From positions 1-64,000 of the forward strand of contig NZ_JABMCJ010000067.1 in NCBI RefSeq assembly GCF_013359755.1: a DNA stretch of 64,000 nucleotides. The letters run 5' to 3'. Position numbers and translations under genes: made by a program. Shown one piece after another: positions 26,827 through 35,963 of the stretch. Under the pieces are notes generated by a model that saw only the letters and a program-made list of their open reading frames with translations, was not told where the DNA came from and ran no database searches. Numbering within the stretch: the first letter of the stretch is position 1; every line of letters begins with the position of its first letter. Source of the stretch: Tardiphaga robiniae (GTDB lineage: Bacteria > Pseudomonadota > Alphaproteobacteria > Rhizobiales > Xanthobacteraceae).

Positions 26827-28470
26827 ATGTCCACGCTAGACCCCACCATGAGCCCGAGCGAGTTGTGCGCGCTCGCCGAGACTTCCAACGCCTGGCCGTT
26901 CGAGCAGGCGAAGGCGCTGGTGGCGCGTCTGAAGAAAACGCCGAAAGACGAAGTGCTGTTCGAGACCGGCTACGGTCCGTCGGGCCTGCCGCATATCGGC
27001 ACTTTCGGCGAGGTGGCGCGCACGACCATGGTGCGCCATGCCTTTCGCGTACTCACCGAGGACAAGATCAAGACCCGGCTGATTGCCTTCTCCGACGACA
27101 TGGACGGTCTGCGCAAGGTGCCGGACAATGTGCCGAACAAGGACATGCTGGCATCGCATCTCGGCAAGCCGCTGACGCGGGTGCCGGATCCGTTCTCGAA
27201 CGAATATCCGTCCTTCGGCGCGGCCAACAATGCACGGCTGCGCGTATTTCTGGATCAGTTCGGATTCGACTACGAATTCGCTTCGTCGACCGACTACTAC
27301 ACATCCGGCCGGTTCGATGCGACGCTGCTGAAGATGCTCGCAGTCTATGACAAGGTCATGGACATCATCCTGCCGACCCTGGGCCCGGATCGTCGCGCCA
27401 CCTATTCGCCGTTCCTTCCCATTAGCAAGACCACTGGCGTCGTGCTGCAGGTGCCGATGATCCGGCGCGACGTGGCTGCAGGCACCGTCACCTATGTCGA
27501 TCCCGACACTAACGAAGAAGTCACGACGCCGGTCACCGGCGGCGCTGTGAAGTGCCAGTGGAAGGCCGACTGGGCGATGCGCTGGGCTGCGCTCGGCATC
27601 GATTATGAAATGGCCGGCAAGGATCTCATCGATTCCGTGAAGCTGTCGGGCAAGATCTGCGCGGCGCTCGGTGGCACACCGCCGGAAGGCTTCAACTATG
27701 AGCTCTTCCTCGACGATAAGGGCGGCAAGATTTCGAAGTCGAAGGGCAATGGCCTGACCATCGACGAATGGTTGCGCTATGCCTCGCCGGAATCGCTGTC
27801 GCTGTTCATGTATCGCGAGCCGAAGGCGGCCAAGCGGCTGTTCTTCGACGTCATCCCGCGCAATGTCGACGAATATCAGCAGTTCGTCGAAGGCTATGCG
27901 AAGCAGGATCCCAAGCAGCGCCTGTCCAATCCGGCCTGGCATATCCATGCCGGCGATCCGCCGGTGGCGGACATGCCGGTCACGTTCCAGCTCCTGCTGA
28001 CGCTGGTGTCGTCGTCGAATGCCGAGAATGCCGAAACCCTGTGGGGCTTCATCCGGCGTTATCGACCGGGCGTCTCCGCGGCGACGCATCCGCGGCTCGA
28101 CGCGATGGTCGGCTATGCCATCAACTACTATCGGGACTTCGTGGCGCCGACCAAGACGTTCCGCGAGCCCACCGATGTCGAGCGCGTGGCGCTGCAGGAT
28201 CTGCGCGATGCGCTCTCGCAACTGCCGGCGGAGGCCACGCCGGAAGACATCCAGAACGCGGTCTATGAGATCGGCCGCCGCGAGCCGTTCCTTGATCACA
28301 AGAAGCTCGCCAAGGATGGCCGGCCCGGGGTCTCGCTCGACTGGTTCAACATGCTGTACCAGGTGCTGCTCGGCCAGGAGAAGGGCCCGCGCTTCGGGTC
28401 CTTCGTCGCGGTCTATGGCGTGCAGAATGCGATCAACATGATCGACGGCGCGCTGGCGCGCTCGGCCTGA
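26827..28470 (+). CDS. lysK: Lysyl-tRNA synthetase, class I
   Basis: A 547-residue class I LysRS. The HIGH-type motif is HIGT (56-59 in [13 protein letters not shown]) and the KMSKS-type loop is KISKSKGNG (about 301). The archaeal-type class I enzyme replaces the usual class II LysRS in many alphaproteobacteria. It charges tRNA-Lys in the cytoplasm. Family homology supports the ATG at 26827 ([28 protein letters not shown]). A strong hairpin terminator follows the gene. Confidence 0.95.
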   Translation: MSTLDPTMSPSELCALAETSNAWPFEQAKALVARLKKTPKDEVLFETGYGPSGLPHIGTFGEVARTTMVRHAFRVLTEDKIKTRLIAFSDDMDGLRKVPDNVPNKDMLASHLGKPLTRVPDPFSNEYPSFGAANNARLRVFLDQFGFDYEFASSTDYYTSGRFDATLLKMLAVYDKVMDIILPTLGPDRRATYSPFLPISKTTGVVLQVPMIRRDVAAGTVTYVDPDTNEEVTTPVTGGAVKCQWKADWAMRWAALGIDYEMAGKDLIDSVKLSGKICAALGGTPPEGFNYELFLDDKGGKISKSKGNGLTIDEWLRYASPESLSLFMYREPKAAKRLFFDVIPRNVDEYQQFVEGYAKQDPKQRLSNPAWHIHAGDPPVADMPVTFQLLLTLVSSSNAENAETLWGFIRRYRPGVSAATHPRLDAMVGYAINYYRDFVAPTKTFREPTDVERVALQDLRDALSQLPAEATPEDIQNAVYEIGRREPFLDHKKLAKDGRPGVSLDWFNMLYQVLLGQEKGPRFGSFVAVYGVQNAINMIDGALARSA

Positions 28471-28492
28471 GGCTCACACTCTACGGAACATC

Positions 28493-28527
28493 AAAGGCGC
28501 GCTTCCTGATGGAGCGCGCCTTTTTCT
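28493..28527. terminator. Bidirectional intrinsic terminator after lysK
   Basis: AAAGGCGCGCT (28493-28503) pairs with AGCGCGCCTTT (28513-28523) around a nine-base loop, followed by a T run on the plus strand and preceded by A on the other side. It separates lysK from the convergent small secreted protein gene. Confidence 0.9.
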
Positions 28528-28533
28528 TGACGC

Positions 28534-29043
28534 CTACTTCGGCGCTGCCGTCGCTGCCGCGGGCGTGACAGGTTCCGGCATTGCCGACGAGTGGTGATGC
28601 GCGATCAGCCATTTCTTGTCGCGGTAGACATAGACATAGCTGTAGCGGGCCTTGACGATTTGCGTATCGCTGGGGGACTTGCCGGACAGCGTGAAGGTGT
28701 AGGTGCCGACGTCGGATGCCATATTGCAGCCGATCTTGACGGTGCGCGTGTCGATCTTGCCTTGCGGGTGCTTCTTCAGAAAATCCACGAAGTAGCTCTG
28801 GATCGACGCGCTGTCGGTGCGCGGCGTGTTCGACACCGTCGGCAGCAGCACCGCGTCCGAGGCGTAATTGGCGGTGACCTTGGCGGGGTCGAGCGTTGCG
28901 AGCGAGGCATTCCAGCGGTCGAATAGCGCTTCGATCTGCTTTGTCGTGACGACCGCGCAGGTCATGGGCTTCGCATGTGCGAGAGAACCTGCGCTAACGA
29001 CGGCCAGCGCGATCGCGCCGGCAACGATTGTTCTGGTTTTCAT
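28534..29043 (-). CDS. Secreted SnoaL/CaMKII-association-like (NTF2 fold) protein
   Basis: A 169-residue protein with a signal peptide (MKTRTIVAGAIALAVVSAGSLAHA). It carries an NTF2-fold domain of the DUF4440/SgcJ-EcaC or CaMKII association type: QIEALFDRWNASLATLDPAKVTANYASDAVLLPTVSN, then YFVDFLKKHPQGKI and YSYVYVYRDKKWLIAHHHSS. The fold forms dimeric pockets for small ligands. The function here is unknown and the location is periplasmic. The ATG at 29043 gives the signal peptide; the longer open frame does not. Confidence 0.85.
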   Translation of the reverse strand: MKTRTIVAGAIALAVVSAGSLAHAKPMTCAVVTTKQIEALFDRWNASLATLDPAKVTANYASDAVLLPTVSNTPRTDSASIQSYFVDFLKKHPQGKIDTRTVKIGCNMASDVGTYTFTLSGKSPSDTQIVKARYSYVYVYRDKKWLIAHHHSSAMPEPVTPAAATAAPK

Positions 29044-29126
29044 GGCGCCACCGAAGGTTGCGAGTTTCGGATAGGGAACTCGCATAGATCATTCGGTGGC
29101 CGGACGCCAGTCCAGAGTGTGTTCGG

Positions 29127-29759
29127 TTACTGGCTCGCCCAAACGATGCGCGCGATCCAGGCGATGTCGGCGGCCGGAAAGCTGCGGTCGACATGGTTCG
29201 GATTGAGCGACTGCAGCTCGATGATCTTCGTGGTTCGGCGCTTCAATTCCTTCGCCATCACCTCGCCGTCCTTTGTCTTGACCACGACGCGGTCGCCCTT
29301 GCGGATCTGTGCTTCCGGCGAGACGACGATGATGTCGCCGTCGCGATAAGCGGGCTTCATCGAGTCGCCAGAGATCTTCAGCGCATAAGCGTGCTCGTCA
29401 TTCACCGACGGCAGGCCCACTTCGTCCCAGCCCTTGCTGCCGGCGGGAAAACCCGCGTCGTCGAAGTAACCGCCATGGCCGGCCTGTGCGAAGCCGAGCA
29501 GCGGCACCGACTGCACGATGCGCTTGGTACCTTCGATCAGCGTGACGAAGCTGTCGATGGTCACGCCGGTTGCGGTCAGCGCCTTCGAGACCGACTCCGT
29601 CGACGGCCAGCGTTCGCGGCCATCATTGGTGATGCGCTTGGACTTGTTGAAGGTCGTGGCGTCGAGCCCCGCTTTCTTCGCAAGGCCGGAGGGTGACATG
29701 CCGTTGCGCTCTGCGAGGCGGTCGAGGGCGTTCCAGATCTGGGCGTGCGAGAGCATCAT
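29127..29759 (-). CDS. HTH regulator with S24 (LexA/CI-like) peptidase domain
   Basis: A 210-residue protein. The N-terminal helix-turn-helix (LAERNGMSPSGLAKKAGLDATTFNKSKR, about 15-42) is followed by a S24 domain. The GDSM nucleophile Ser133 lies in ALKISGDSMKPAYRDGD and the general-base Lys170 in KDGEVMAKELKR. A candidate self-cleavage Ala-Gly lies at 93-94 (FAQAGHGG). This is the layout of CI-type or LexA-like regulators cleaved under DNA damage, although no prophage genes surround it. It may control a stress response; the target is unknown. Confidence 0.88.
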   Translation of the reverse strand: MMLSHAQIWNALDRLAERNGMSPSGLAKKAGLDATTFNKSKRITNDGRERWPSTESVSKALTATGVTIDSFVTLIEGTKRIVQSVPLLGFAQAGHGGYFDDAGFPAGSKGWDEVGLPSVNDEHAYALKISGDSMKPAYRDGDIIVVSPEAQIRKGDRVVVKTKDGEVMAKELKRRTTKIIELQSLNPNHVDRSFPAADIAWIARIVWASQ

Positions 29760-29993
29760 CGGTTTCGGTCCCTTGGCCCGGATTTCTGCGGGGCGGTGAA
29801 TCGTGGCGAAATCTAGGAATTATTGCCGTGAATGCACGGATTTCGCAACAGGCATTTGAAAAAAATGTGCAGCCTTGAAGTGGAGGGGGGGCGCCGATAC
29901 GGTCGACTGTCGGCTCCAGCCACCGAATCCCGCGACTGGGCGTCCACACCACATCGAAAACAGCTGATTCAACCAAATTGGAAGTCTGGGCGG

Positions 29994-30338
29994 TTGCGCA
30001 CCATCTATAAAATCTGTCCGGCCTCGAGCTGGCGCGAGGCCGAGCGCCAGGGCACCTATCGCGGCAGTGCCGATGATGCCCGGGACGGCTTCATCCACTT
30101 CTCGACCGCGGCACAGCTCCCCGAGACGCTCCGGAAGTATTATTTCGGCCAGACCGGCCTGTTTCTGGTCGCTGTGGACGCAGACGCACTCGGTGACGAC
30201 CTGCGCTGGGAGCCATCCCGCGGTGGCGATCTGTTCCCGCATCTCTACGGCGAACTCGATCTCGGCGCCGTCACGGCCGTCCTGGATCTGCGTGCGCGCT
30301 CCGACGGCAACCACGACATTCCGGAGCTCAAATCGTGA
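29994..30338 (+). CDS. DUF952 family protein
   Basis: A 114-residue DUF952 protein (LRTIYKICPASSWREAERQGTYRGSADDARDGFIHFSTAAQLPETLRKYYFG) with the conserved FIHFS, the ValAla strand LFLVAVDADALG and WEPSRGGDLFPHLYGEL. The function is unknown; the family is widespread and often next to pyrD in this group. The start is taken as TTG at 29994 because homology begins there; the frame continues upstream without family resemblance. The stop overlaps the pyrD start (GTGA), which suggests coupled translation. Confidence 0.82.
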   Translation: MRTIYKICPASSWREAERQGTYRGSADDARDGFIHFSTAAQLPETLRKYYFGQTGLFLVAVDADALGDDLRWEPSRGGDLFPHLYGELDLGAVTAVLDLRARSDGNHDIPELKS

Positions 30339-31429
30339 TCCGCGCTTTCGATGCCTTTTCCCTGCCGATGCTGCGCATGCTCGACGCCGAAGACGCGCAC
30401 CGCCTCGCGATCCGTGGGTTGCGCATGCTGCCTTACGCCCGCCCGCGGCCGGATGATCCAAAACTCGCGGTCCGTGCATTTGGTCTGAACTTCCCCAATC
30501 CGGTGGGGATCGCCGCCGGCTTCGACAAGAATGCCGAGGTGCCGGACGCGCTGCTCCGTCTCGGCTTCGGCTTCGCCGAGATCGGCTCGGTGACGCCGAA
30601 GCCGCAATCCGGCAACCCACGCCCGCGCATCTTTCGGCTGGAGCGTGACGAGGCGGTCATCAACCGGCTCGGATTCAACAATGACGGTGCGGAGGTCGTG
30701 CTGCGTCGGCTGGCTGCACGTGCGCAGAATGGCGGTATCGTCGGCGTCAACGTCGGCGCCAACAAGGATTCGCCCGATCGCACGCAGGATTATGTGCGGC
30801 TGATCGAGACCTTTGCGCCGGTGGCGAGCTATTTCACCGTCAACGTGTCATCGCCGAACACGCCGGGCCTGCGCAATCTGCAGCAGGCCGCCGAACTCGA
30901 CGATCTGCTGGCGCGGGTGATCGATGCGCGTGAGCGCGTTCGCAAGAATGCGGGAGATTCTCCGGTGTTGCTGAAGATCGCGCCCGATCTCAGCCTCGCC
31001 GACCTCGACGATGTCGTCCATGTCGCGCGCTCGCGCGGCGTCGATGGCATGATCGTCGCGAACACCACTATCGGCCGTCCCTCGACCTTGCGCGAACAGG
31101 CACGCTCGAAAGAGCAGGGCGGATTGTCCGGGCGGCCCTTGTTCAGGCTGTCTACCCGCATGGTGGCGGAGACCTTCGTGCGTGTCGAAGGTGCATTTCC
31201 GCTGATCGGCGCCGGCGGCATCGACAGCGGCGGTGCGGCGCTCACCAAGATTCGCGCGGGTGCGAGCCTGATCCAGCTCTATTCGGCGCTGGTCTATAAA
31301 GGCGTCGGCCTTGTCGACAGCATCAAGGCCGACCTGTCCTCGACGCTGCTGCGCACCGGCCGTGATTCACTGTCGGAAATCGTCGGCGCCGATGCGGCGA
31401 CGATCACAGCGGAAGACTGGCCGGCGTAA
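30335..31429 (+). CDS. pyrD: Dihydroorotate dehydrogenase (quinone), class 2
   Basis: A 364-residue membrane-associated FMN enzyme that oxidises dihydroorotate to orotate with quinone as acceptor. Class 2 features are visible: an N-terminal amphipathic extension (FSLPMLRMLDAEDAHRLAIRGLRML), NPVGIAAGFDKNAEV, FGFAEIGSVTPKPQSGNPRPRIFRL, NRLGFNNDGAE, the catalytic-Ser loop VNVSSPNTPGLRNLQ, and LIGAGGID with a terminal FMN phosphate region. The start is GTG overlapping the DUF952 stop. The last 26 bases overlap the convergent MATE gene. Confidence 0.95.
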   Translation: MIRAFDAFSLPMLRMLDAEDAHRLAIRGLRMLPYARPRPDDPKLAVRAFGLNFPNPVGIAAGFDKNAEVPDALLRLGFGFAEIGSVTPKPQSGNPRPRIFRLERDEAVINRLGFNNDGAEVVLRRLAARAQNGGIVGVNVGANKDSPDRTQDYVRLIETFAPVASYFTVNVSSPNTPGLRNLQQAAELDDLLARVIDARERVRKNAGDSPVLLKIAPDLSLADLDDVVHVARSRGVDGMIVANTTIGRPSTLREQARSKEQGGLSGRPLFRLSTRMVAETFVRVEGAFPLIGAGGIDSGGAALTKIRAGASLIQLYSALVYKGVGLVDSIKADLSSTLLRTGRDSLSEIVGADAATITAEDWPA

Positions 31430-32756
31430 GCCAGGCCTGCTGCGGAAACGACTGTCGCAGCAGGGCTGGATGACGCAGCGCTTGCAAAGCGCCGCGCGAC
31501 AGCATGAACACCAGAAACGCGAGCCATAGTCCGGTATTGCCAAGGCTGGCCAGTGCGAACCATGCGGCGATGTAAATCGCTAACGCCAGCAGCATCAGGT
31601 TGCGCATGTCGCGCGCCCACGATGCGCCGATATAGATGCCGTCATAGGCGTAAGCGAGGACGCCACAGGCGGGCGCCAGCGCTGCCAGCAGCATGTAATT
31701 CCGCGCAGCGAGCCGAACTTCGGGGCTGGTGGTGATGAAATCGATCAGCGCGCCGCCGAACAGCACGAATAGCAACGTGACAGCGATGCCGAATGCCGTG
31801 CTCCAGATCAGGACGAGCTTTACGGCCCGGGAAAACTGCTTGCGGTCGCGAGCGCCGGTGCCTTGACCGCAGAGCTGCTCGGCGGCGGTGGCGATGCCGT
31901 CGAGGAAGAACGAGCCGATCATGACGAAGTTGTTGAGCACTGCATTGGCAGCCAGGGTCAGGTCGCCTGCACGGGCGCCCTGCGCCGTGAAGAAGAGAAA
32001 TGCAGCAATCAGTGCTGCCGTACGGATCATGATGTCGCGATTGACTGCGAACAACCGTAGTAGCCGGATGCGGTCGAACAGGACCGCGCGCGGCACATCG
32101 ATGCGGCCGCCAAGGATTTTCCACACGGCGATGAGGCCGGCGAGAAAGCCCGCGGTTTCCGCGATCACCGTAGCCAGTGCTGCGCCACTGACGCCAAAGT
32201 CGAATTGCAGGACCAGCAGGGAGGTGAGTGCCATGTTGGCGAGATTGATGCCGACCTGCAGTGCCAGAGCGATCCCGGTGCGCGCCTGGCCGACCAGCCA
32301 GCCGAGAATGATATAGTTGCCGAGCATCAGCGGCGCGGACCAGAGTCGGATGAAGAAATACTGGCGTGCGGCGGATGTGACGGCGTCGCTGCCGCCCATG
32401 ATGCTGAACACCAGCGCCGCCAGCGGTGTCCGCAAGATAATCAGCGTCAGCCCGATCGCCGCTCCGAGCATCAACGCGCGCAGCAGGATAGCGCGCACCT
32501 CGATCCGGTCACCGGCGCCAAGCGCCTGTGCGGTGAAGGCAACCGTCGCCATGCGCAGAAATCCGAACAGCCAGAAAATGCAGTCGAATGCCACGGAGGC
32601 CAAAGCCACACCGCCGAGCAGGTGCGGGTCGCCAAGCCTGCCGATTGCCGCGGTCGAGACGATGCCGATCAGAGGCGTCGTCAGATTGGCCAGCATGGCC
32701 GGGCCGGCAATGGCAAAGACGCGCCTGTTGGTGACGGACAATCCCGACGACATCAA
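31404..32756 (-). CDS. MATE-family efflux transporter, DinF-like
   Basis: A 450-residue twelve-helix transporter of the DinF/NorM branch. The first helix (RRVFAIAGPAMLANLTTPLIGIVSTAAIGRLGDPHLLGGVALASV) and the corresponding element of the second half are recognisable. It exports cationic or organic compounds with H+ or Na+. It shares 26 bases with the 3' end of pyrD on the opposite strand, and the next gene on its strand lies 27 bases upstream. Confidence 0.9.
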   Translation of the reverse strand: MMSSGLSVTNRRVFAIAGPAMLANLTTPLIGIVSTAAIGRLGDPHLLGGVALASVAFDCIFWLFGFLRMATVAFTAQALGAGDRIEVRAILLRALMLGAAIGLTLIILRTPLAALVFSIMGGSDAVTSAARQYFFIRLWSAPLMLGNYIILGWLVGQARTGIALALQVGINLANMALTSLLVLQFDFGVSGAALATVIAETAGFLAGLIAVWKILGGRIDVPRAVLFDRIRLLRLFAVNRDIMIRTAALIAAFLFFTAQGARAGDLTLAANAVLNNFVMIGSFFLDGIATAAEQLCGQGTGARDRKQFSRAVKLVLIWSTAFGIAVTLLFVLFGGALIDFITTSPEVRLAARNYMLLAALAPACGVLAYAYDGIYIGASWARDMRNLMLLALAIYIAAWFALASLGNTGLWLAFLVFMLSRGALQALRHPALLRQSFPQQAWLTPASLPL

Positions 32757-32783
32757 TGCAGCCTGAAGCGGATGATGCGCGTC

Positions 32784-33089
32784 TCAGCGGCCGCGGGGGG
32801 CGCTGAACAGCCGCATGATCAGCCAGATCGGCACGACGATCACGGCGCCGAGCAGGAAGTAGCGCCAGAGGCCATTGATGGCATCGAAGCCGAGGTCATA
32901 GACCCACTGGAACAGGCGACGAATGCTGGTGACAATGTTCCACGGATCGAAGCCGATGGCGGCGAGAACGACGCCGACCAGGATCGACAGCAGGATCAGC
33001 CGGCCGAGTACCGCCAGCGGCGAACCGCCGAGGAAGCGCGCCAGGCCGTCATTGTTGGCCGGCAAGTCCCGAGTCTCATTTGGCTGCAT
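32784..33089 (-). CDS. Small membrane protein, DUF6460-like
   Basis: A 101-residue protein (MQPNETRDLPANNDGLARFLGGSPLAVLGRL...) with two hydrophobic helices (about 24-48 and 75-95) connected by an aromatic segment (WNIVTSIRRLFQWVYDLGFDAINGLWRYF). It resembles the DUF6460 family of alphaproteobacterial inner-membrane proteins. Two ATG codons adjoin at 33092 and 33089; the AGGAG site is better spaced for the second. Function unknown; it lies between the ligase gene and the MATE gene on the same strand. Confidence 0.78.
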   Translation of the reverse strand: MQPNETRDLPANNDGLARFLGGSPLAVLGRLILLSILVGVVLAAIGFDPWNIVTSIRRLFQWVYDLGFDAINGLWRYFLLGAVIVVPIWLIMRLFSAPRGR

Positions 33090-33175
33090 CATGGTCTCCT
33101 GCGCGCAAATCGCGCGCTGATCATAGGTGGTCCCACGCAAATGGGGAACCCGGCTCGTTCGTCAAGTATGGACCG

Positions 33176-34852
33176 TCAAGGCGTCGCAGGCTCGGGCGGC
33201 GCAATTGTGGTCTCCGCCTTCAGCATGCGCTCCAGCGTCTCCAGCCGGTCGGCCTCACGTGGCGGCTTGTCCCAGCGCAGCCGGCTGATGCGGGGAAACC
33301 GCATTGCGACCCCCGACTTGTGCCGGGGCGAGCGCGCCAGCCCTTCAAAGGCAACTTCCAGCACCAGCCCCTTGTCAGGTTCGTGGGTGACGTGGCGGAC
33401 CGGGCCGAACTTTTCGGTGGTGTTGCGGCGAACGAAGCGGTCGATTTGCAGCAGCTCCTCGTCGGTGAAGCCGAAATAGGCCTTGCCGACCGGTACCAGC
33501 TGGTCGCCGCTCTCGCCTGCGGTCCAGACGCCGAAGGTGTAATCCGAATAATAGGACGAGCGCTTGCCGTGGCCGCGTTGCGCATACATCAGCACCGCGT
33601 CGATGATGTGTGGGTCGCGCTTCCATTTCCACCACTGGCCTTTCGGCCGTCCCGGGAGATAAGCGGAATCGCGCCGCTTCAGCATCACGCCCTCGACGGC
33701 GTCGGCATCTTCGCCGGCTCCGGCACTGACAGGATCGGCACGCGCGGCGGTGAGGGCATCCCACGTTGCGAACGGGATCTGGTCGGACAGATCGATCCTG
33801 TCGTCGTCCAGCTCTGTGATGAATCTTTCCAGTTTGGTTCGTCGCTGTTCGAATGGCAGTTCGCGCAAATCCGTCTCGCCATCGCTGAGCAGGTCATAGG
33901 CGCGCAGATGGATGGGATATTCCTTCATCAGCTTCGGCGTCACGCTCTTCCGGTTCAGCCGTTGTTGCAGCACGTTGAATGACTGCACGCGTCCCTCGCG
34001 CAGCACCAGCAACTCGCCATCGATCGCGCCGGGCAAACGCAGCGATGGCGTCAGGTCCGGGAAGCTTCCGGTGATGTCCTCGCCGGTGCGCGAATAGAGC
34101 CGCGTGACGATCCTGTCGTCATCGCCTTTGCCGCTGATCGCCTGAATCCGGATGCCATCCCATTTCCACTCCGCGACGAAATCAGACGCGTCGAGATTGG
34201 CGAAGTCGGAATCTTCGATGGCATGTGCCAGCATCACCGGGCGGAACGGCGCCGGATCGCGATTGACCGGCTTCTCCGCGCGACCTTCGAGCCAGGCGAA
34301 CAATTCGCCATAGGGCGACGCAAGGCCGGGCCAGATCAGCTCGACGTCATGCGGGTCCTTGTCGCCGAGCGCCGCGGCGGCGGTCTTGGCCAGCCGCGCC
34401 GAAACGCCAATCCGCATCGCGCCGGTGACGAGCTTCAGCAGTGCCCAGCGCCCGGTCTCGTCGAGTTCATCGAGCCAGCGGGTGAGTTGTGCGGGCAATT
34501 CGGCCTTGCCGAGCGTGCGGAGTGTGGTGACGACTTCGGTGAGTGTCGGTGGTGGCGGGTTGTTGTGCACGATGTCCTGGGCCTTCGGCCACATCAGCGC
34601 AACCGTCTCCGAGAGATCGCCGACATAGTCATAAGAGAGTTCAAACAACACCGGATCAGTTCGCGATGCGATGAGGTCGCGGATCAATCCAGCTTTCGCA
34701 TGCTTGAACGACAGCGCACCTGTCAGCGCCGCTAGCGCGTAGCCACGGTCGGGATCGGACACTTCGCGGAAATAGCCCGTGATCAGCCGCAGCTTGTTGT
34801 TGCGGCGGGGTTCGTAGGTCAGGCGATCGAGCAGTTCGGCGAAGCGGTTCAT
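33176..34852 (-). CDS. ATP-dependent DNA ligase of the ligase-associated damage response
   Basis: A 558-residue ligase of the TIGR04120-type family described as cisplatin damage response ligase. An alpha-helical N-terminal DNA-binding domain (about 1-200) precedes the nucleotidyltransferase domain with nucleophile Lys230 in EWKWDGIR, the motif III region DGELLVLREG and VEGVMLKRRD, and a C-terminal OB fold (VGKAYFGFTDEEL, SPRHKSGVAMRFPRISRLRWDK). Its start overlaps the stop of the MBL exonuclease gene (ATGA). The partners (DEXH helicase and PdeM phosphoesterase) lie 8-11 kb away on the other strand. Confidence 0.93.
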   Translation of the reverse strand: MNRFAELLDRLTYEPRRNNKLRLITGYFREVSDPDRGYALAALTGALSFKHAKAGLIRDLIASRTDPVLFELSYDYVGDLSETVALMWPKAQDIVHNNPPPPTLTEVVTTLRTLGKAELPAQLTRWLDELDETGRWALLKLVTGAMRIGVSARLAKTAAAALGDKDPHDVELIWPGLASPYGELFAWLEGRAEKPVNRDPAPFRPVMLAHAIEDSDFANLDASDFVAEWKWDGIRIQAISGKGDDDRIVTRLYSRTGEDITGSFPDLTPSLRLPGAIDGELLVLREGRVQSFNVLQQRLNRKSVTPKLMKEYPIHLRAYDLLSDGETDLRELPFEQRRTKLERFITELDDDRIDLSDQIPFATWDALTAARADPVSAGAGEDADAVEGVMLKRRDSAYLPGRPKGQWWKWKRDPHIIDAVLMYAQRGHGKRSSYYSDYTFGVWTAGESGDQLVPVGKAYFGFTDEELLQIDRFVRRNTTEKFGPVRHVTHEPDKGLVLEVAFEGLARSPRHKSGVAMRFPRISRLRWDKPPREADRLETLERMLKAETTIAPPEPATP

Positions 34853-35889
34853 GCCTCGGCGCTTTCGCCGGGCGGAAGTGTCTCTTCTTCCTCTTCGTCG
34901 CCATAGCCGACCAGCGCAAGAGGCCGCGCAGTCAGGCCTTTGCTCTGGCACCAATGCACCAGCGCGTCTTCCTGGCCATGCGTGACCCAGATTTCGCCGG
35001 CTCCAGTGGCGCCGATGGTGGCGCATAATCCATCCCAGTCCGCGTGATCTGAAATCACCAGCGGCAGTTCGACGCCGCGTTGCCGCGCACGGGCGCGCAC
35101 GCGCATCCAGCCGGACGCAAAGGCGGTGACTGGATCGGGAAAGCGCCGCGTCCACACATCCGATGTGGCCGACGGCGGCGCCAGCGTGATGGTGCCGGCG
35201 AGATCGGCTTTCTTGACGCCCTTCACCGGGCGCAGTTCGCCTAGATCGATGCCGCGGCTCTGATAATAGTGTGTGATCTTCTCCATCGCGCCATGCAGAT
35301 AGATCGGTGCATCGTAGCCGGCCTCACGGATCAGCTTGATGACCCGCTGCGCCTTTCCCAGCGAATAGGCGCCGACCAGATGCGCGCGCTCCGGAAACAG
35401 CGCGACCGAGGCCAGCAGTTTCTTCACTTCGTCGGCGGCATTGCCATGACGAAACACCGGAAGCCCGAACGTCGCTTCGGTGATGAACACATCGCAGGGC
35501 ACCACCTCGAACGGTGTGCAGGTCGGGTCATGGGCGTCCTTGTAGTCGCCGGAGGCGACAATGCAGATATCCTTGCAGGTCACCGCCATCTGCGCGGAGC
35601 CGAGGACATGGCCGGCGGGATGGCAGGACACCGTGACGTCGCCGAGCTTTACCGTCTCGCCATAGGCAATGGCCTGCGTGCTGCCGGCGAAATTGTCGCC
35701 ATAGCGCAGCCGCATCATGTCGAGAGTCTCCTGCGTCGCCAGCACATGGCCGTGACCCGGTCGCGCATGGTCGGAATGGCCGTGGGTGATCACGGCGCGC
35801 TCGACCGGTCTGACCGGGTCGATATGGAAGCCGCCCGGTTTGCAGCGAAGGCCGGCGGGAACCGGGATAAGGATGTTTTGCGGACGCAT
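34849..35889 (-). CDS. Ligase-associated MBL-fold exonuclease
   Basis: A 346-residue metallo-beta-lactamase/beta-CASP-type nuclease. The metal-binding HxHxDH motif is His36, His38, Asp40 and His41 in ITHGHSDHARPGHG; further metal ligands fall in CHPAGHVLGSAQM, VASGDYKDAHDPTCTPFEVVPCD and SDHADWDGL. The start MRPQNILIPVPAGLRCKPGGFHIDPV matches the family N-terminus, so the 13-codon extension was discarded. It belongs to the TIGR04122-type family encoded with the ligase. Likely DNA end processing in damage repair. Confidence 0.92.
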   Translation of the reverse strand: MRPQNILIPVPAGLRCKPGGFHIDPVRPVERAVITHGHSDHARPGHGHVLATQETLDMMRLRYGDNFAGSTQAIAYGETVKLGDVTVSCHPAGHVLGSAQMAVTCKDICIVASGDYKDAHDPTCTPFEVVPCDVFITEATFGLPVFRHGNAADEVKKLLASVALFPERAHLVGAYSLGKAQRVIKLIREAGYDAPIYLHGAMEKITHYYQSRGIDLGELRPVKGVKKADLAGTITLAPPSATSDVWTRRFPDPVTAFASGWMRVRARARQRGVELPLVISDHADWDGLCATIGATGAGEIWVTHGQEDALVHWCQSKGLTARPLALVGYGDEEEEETLPPGESAEA

Positions 35890-35963
35890 CTCGGTTATAT
35901 AGGTCCGCCTCGGGTTGGTTCGAGTCATCCTGCGAACGCCCCGCCCTCCGATCGGTTCCCACC

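Noticed and set aside
26836-28299. A 487-codon minus-strand frame inside lysK
   Set aside because: Shadow of the class I LysRS gene; no known domain.
32205-33479. A 424-codon plus-strand frame across the MATE, DUF6460 and ligase genes
   Set aside because: It runs antisense through three recognised minus-strand genes and their gaps, and is Gln/Asp/Arg-rich in a way typical of antisense GC frames.
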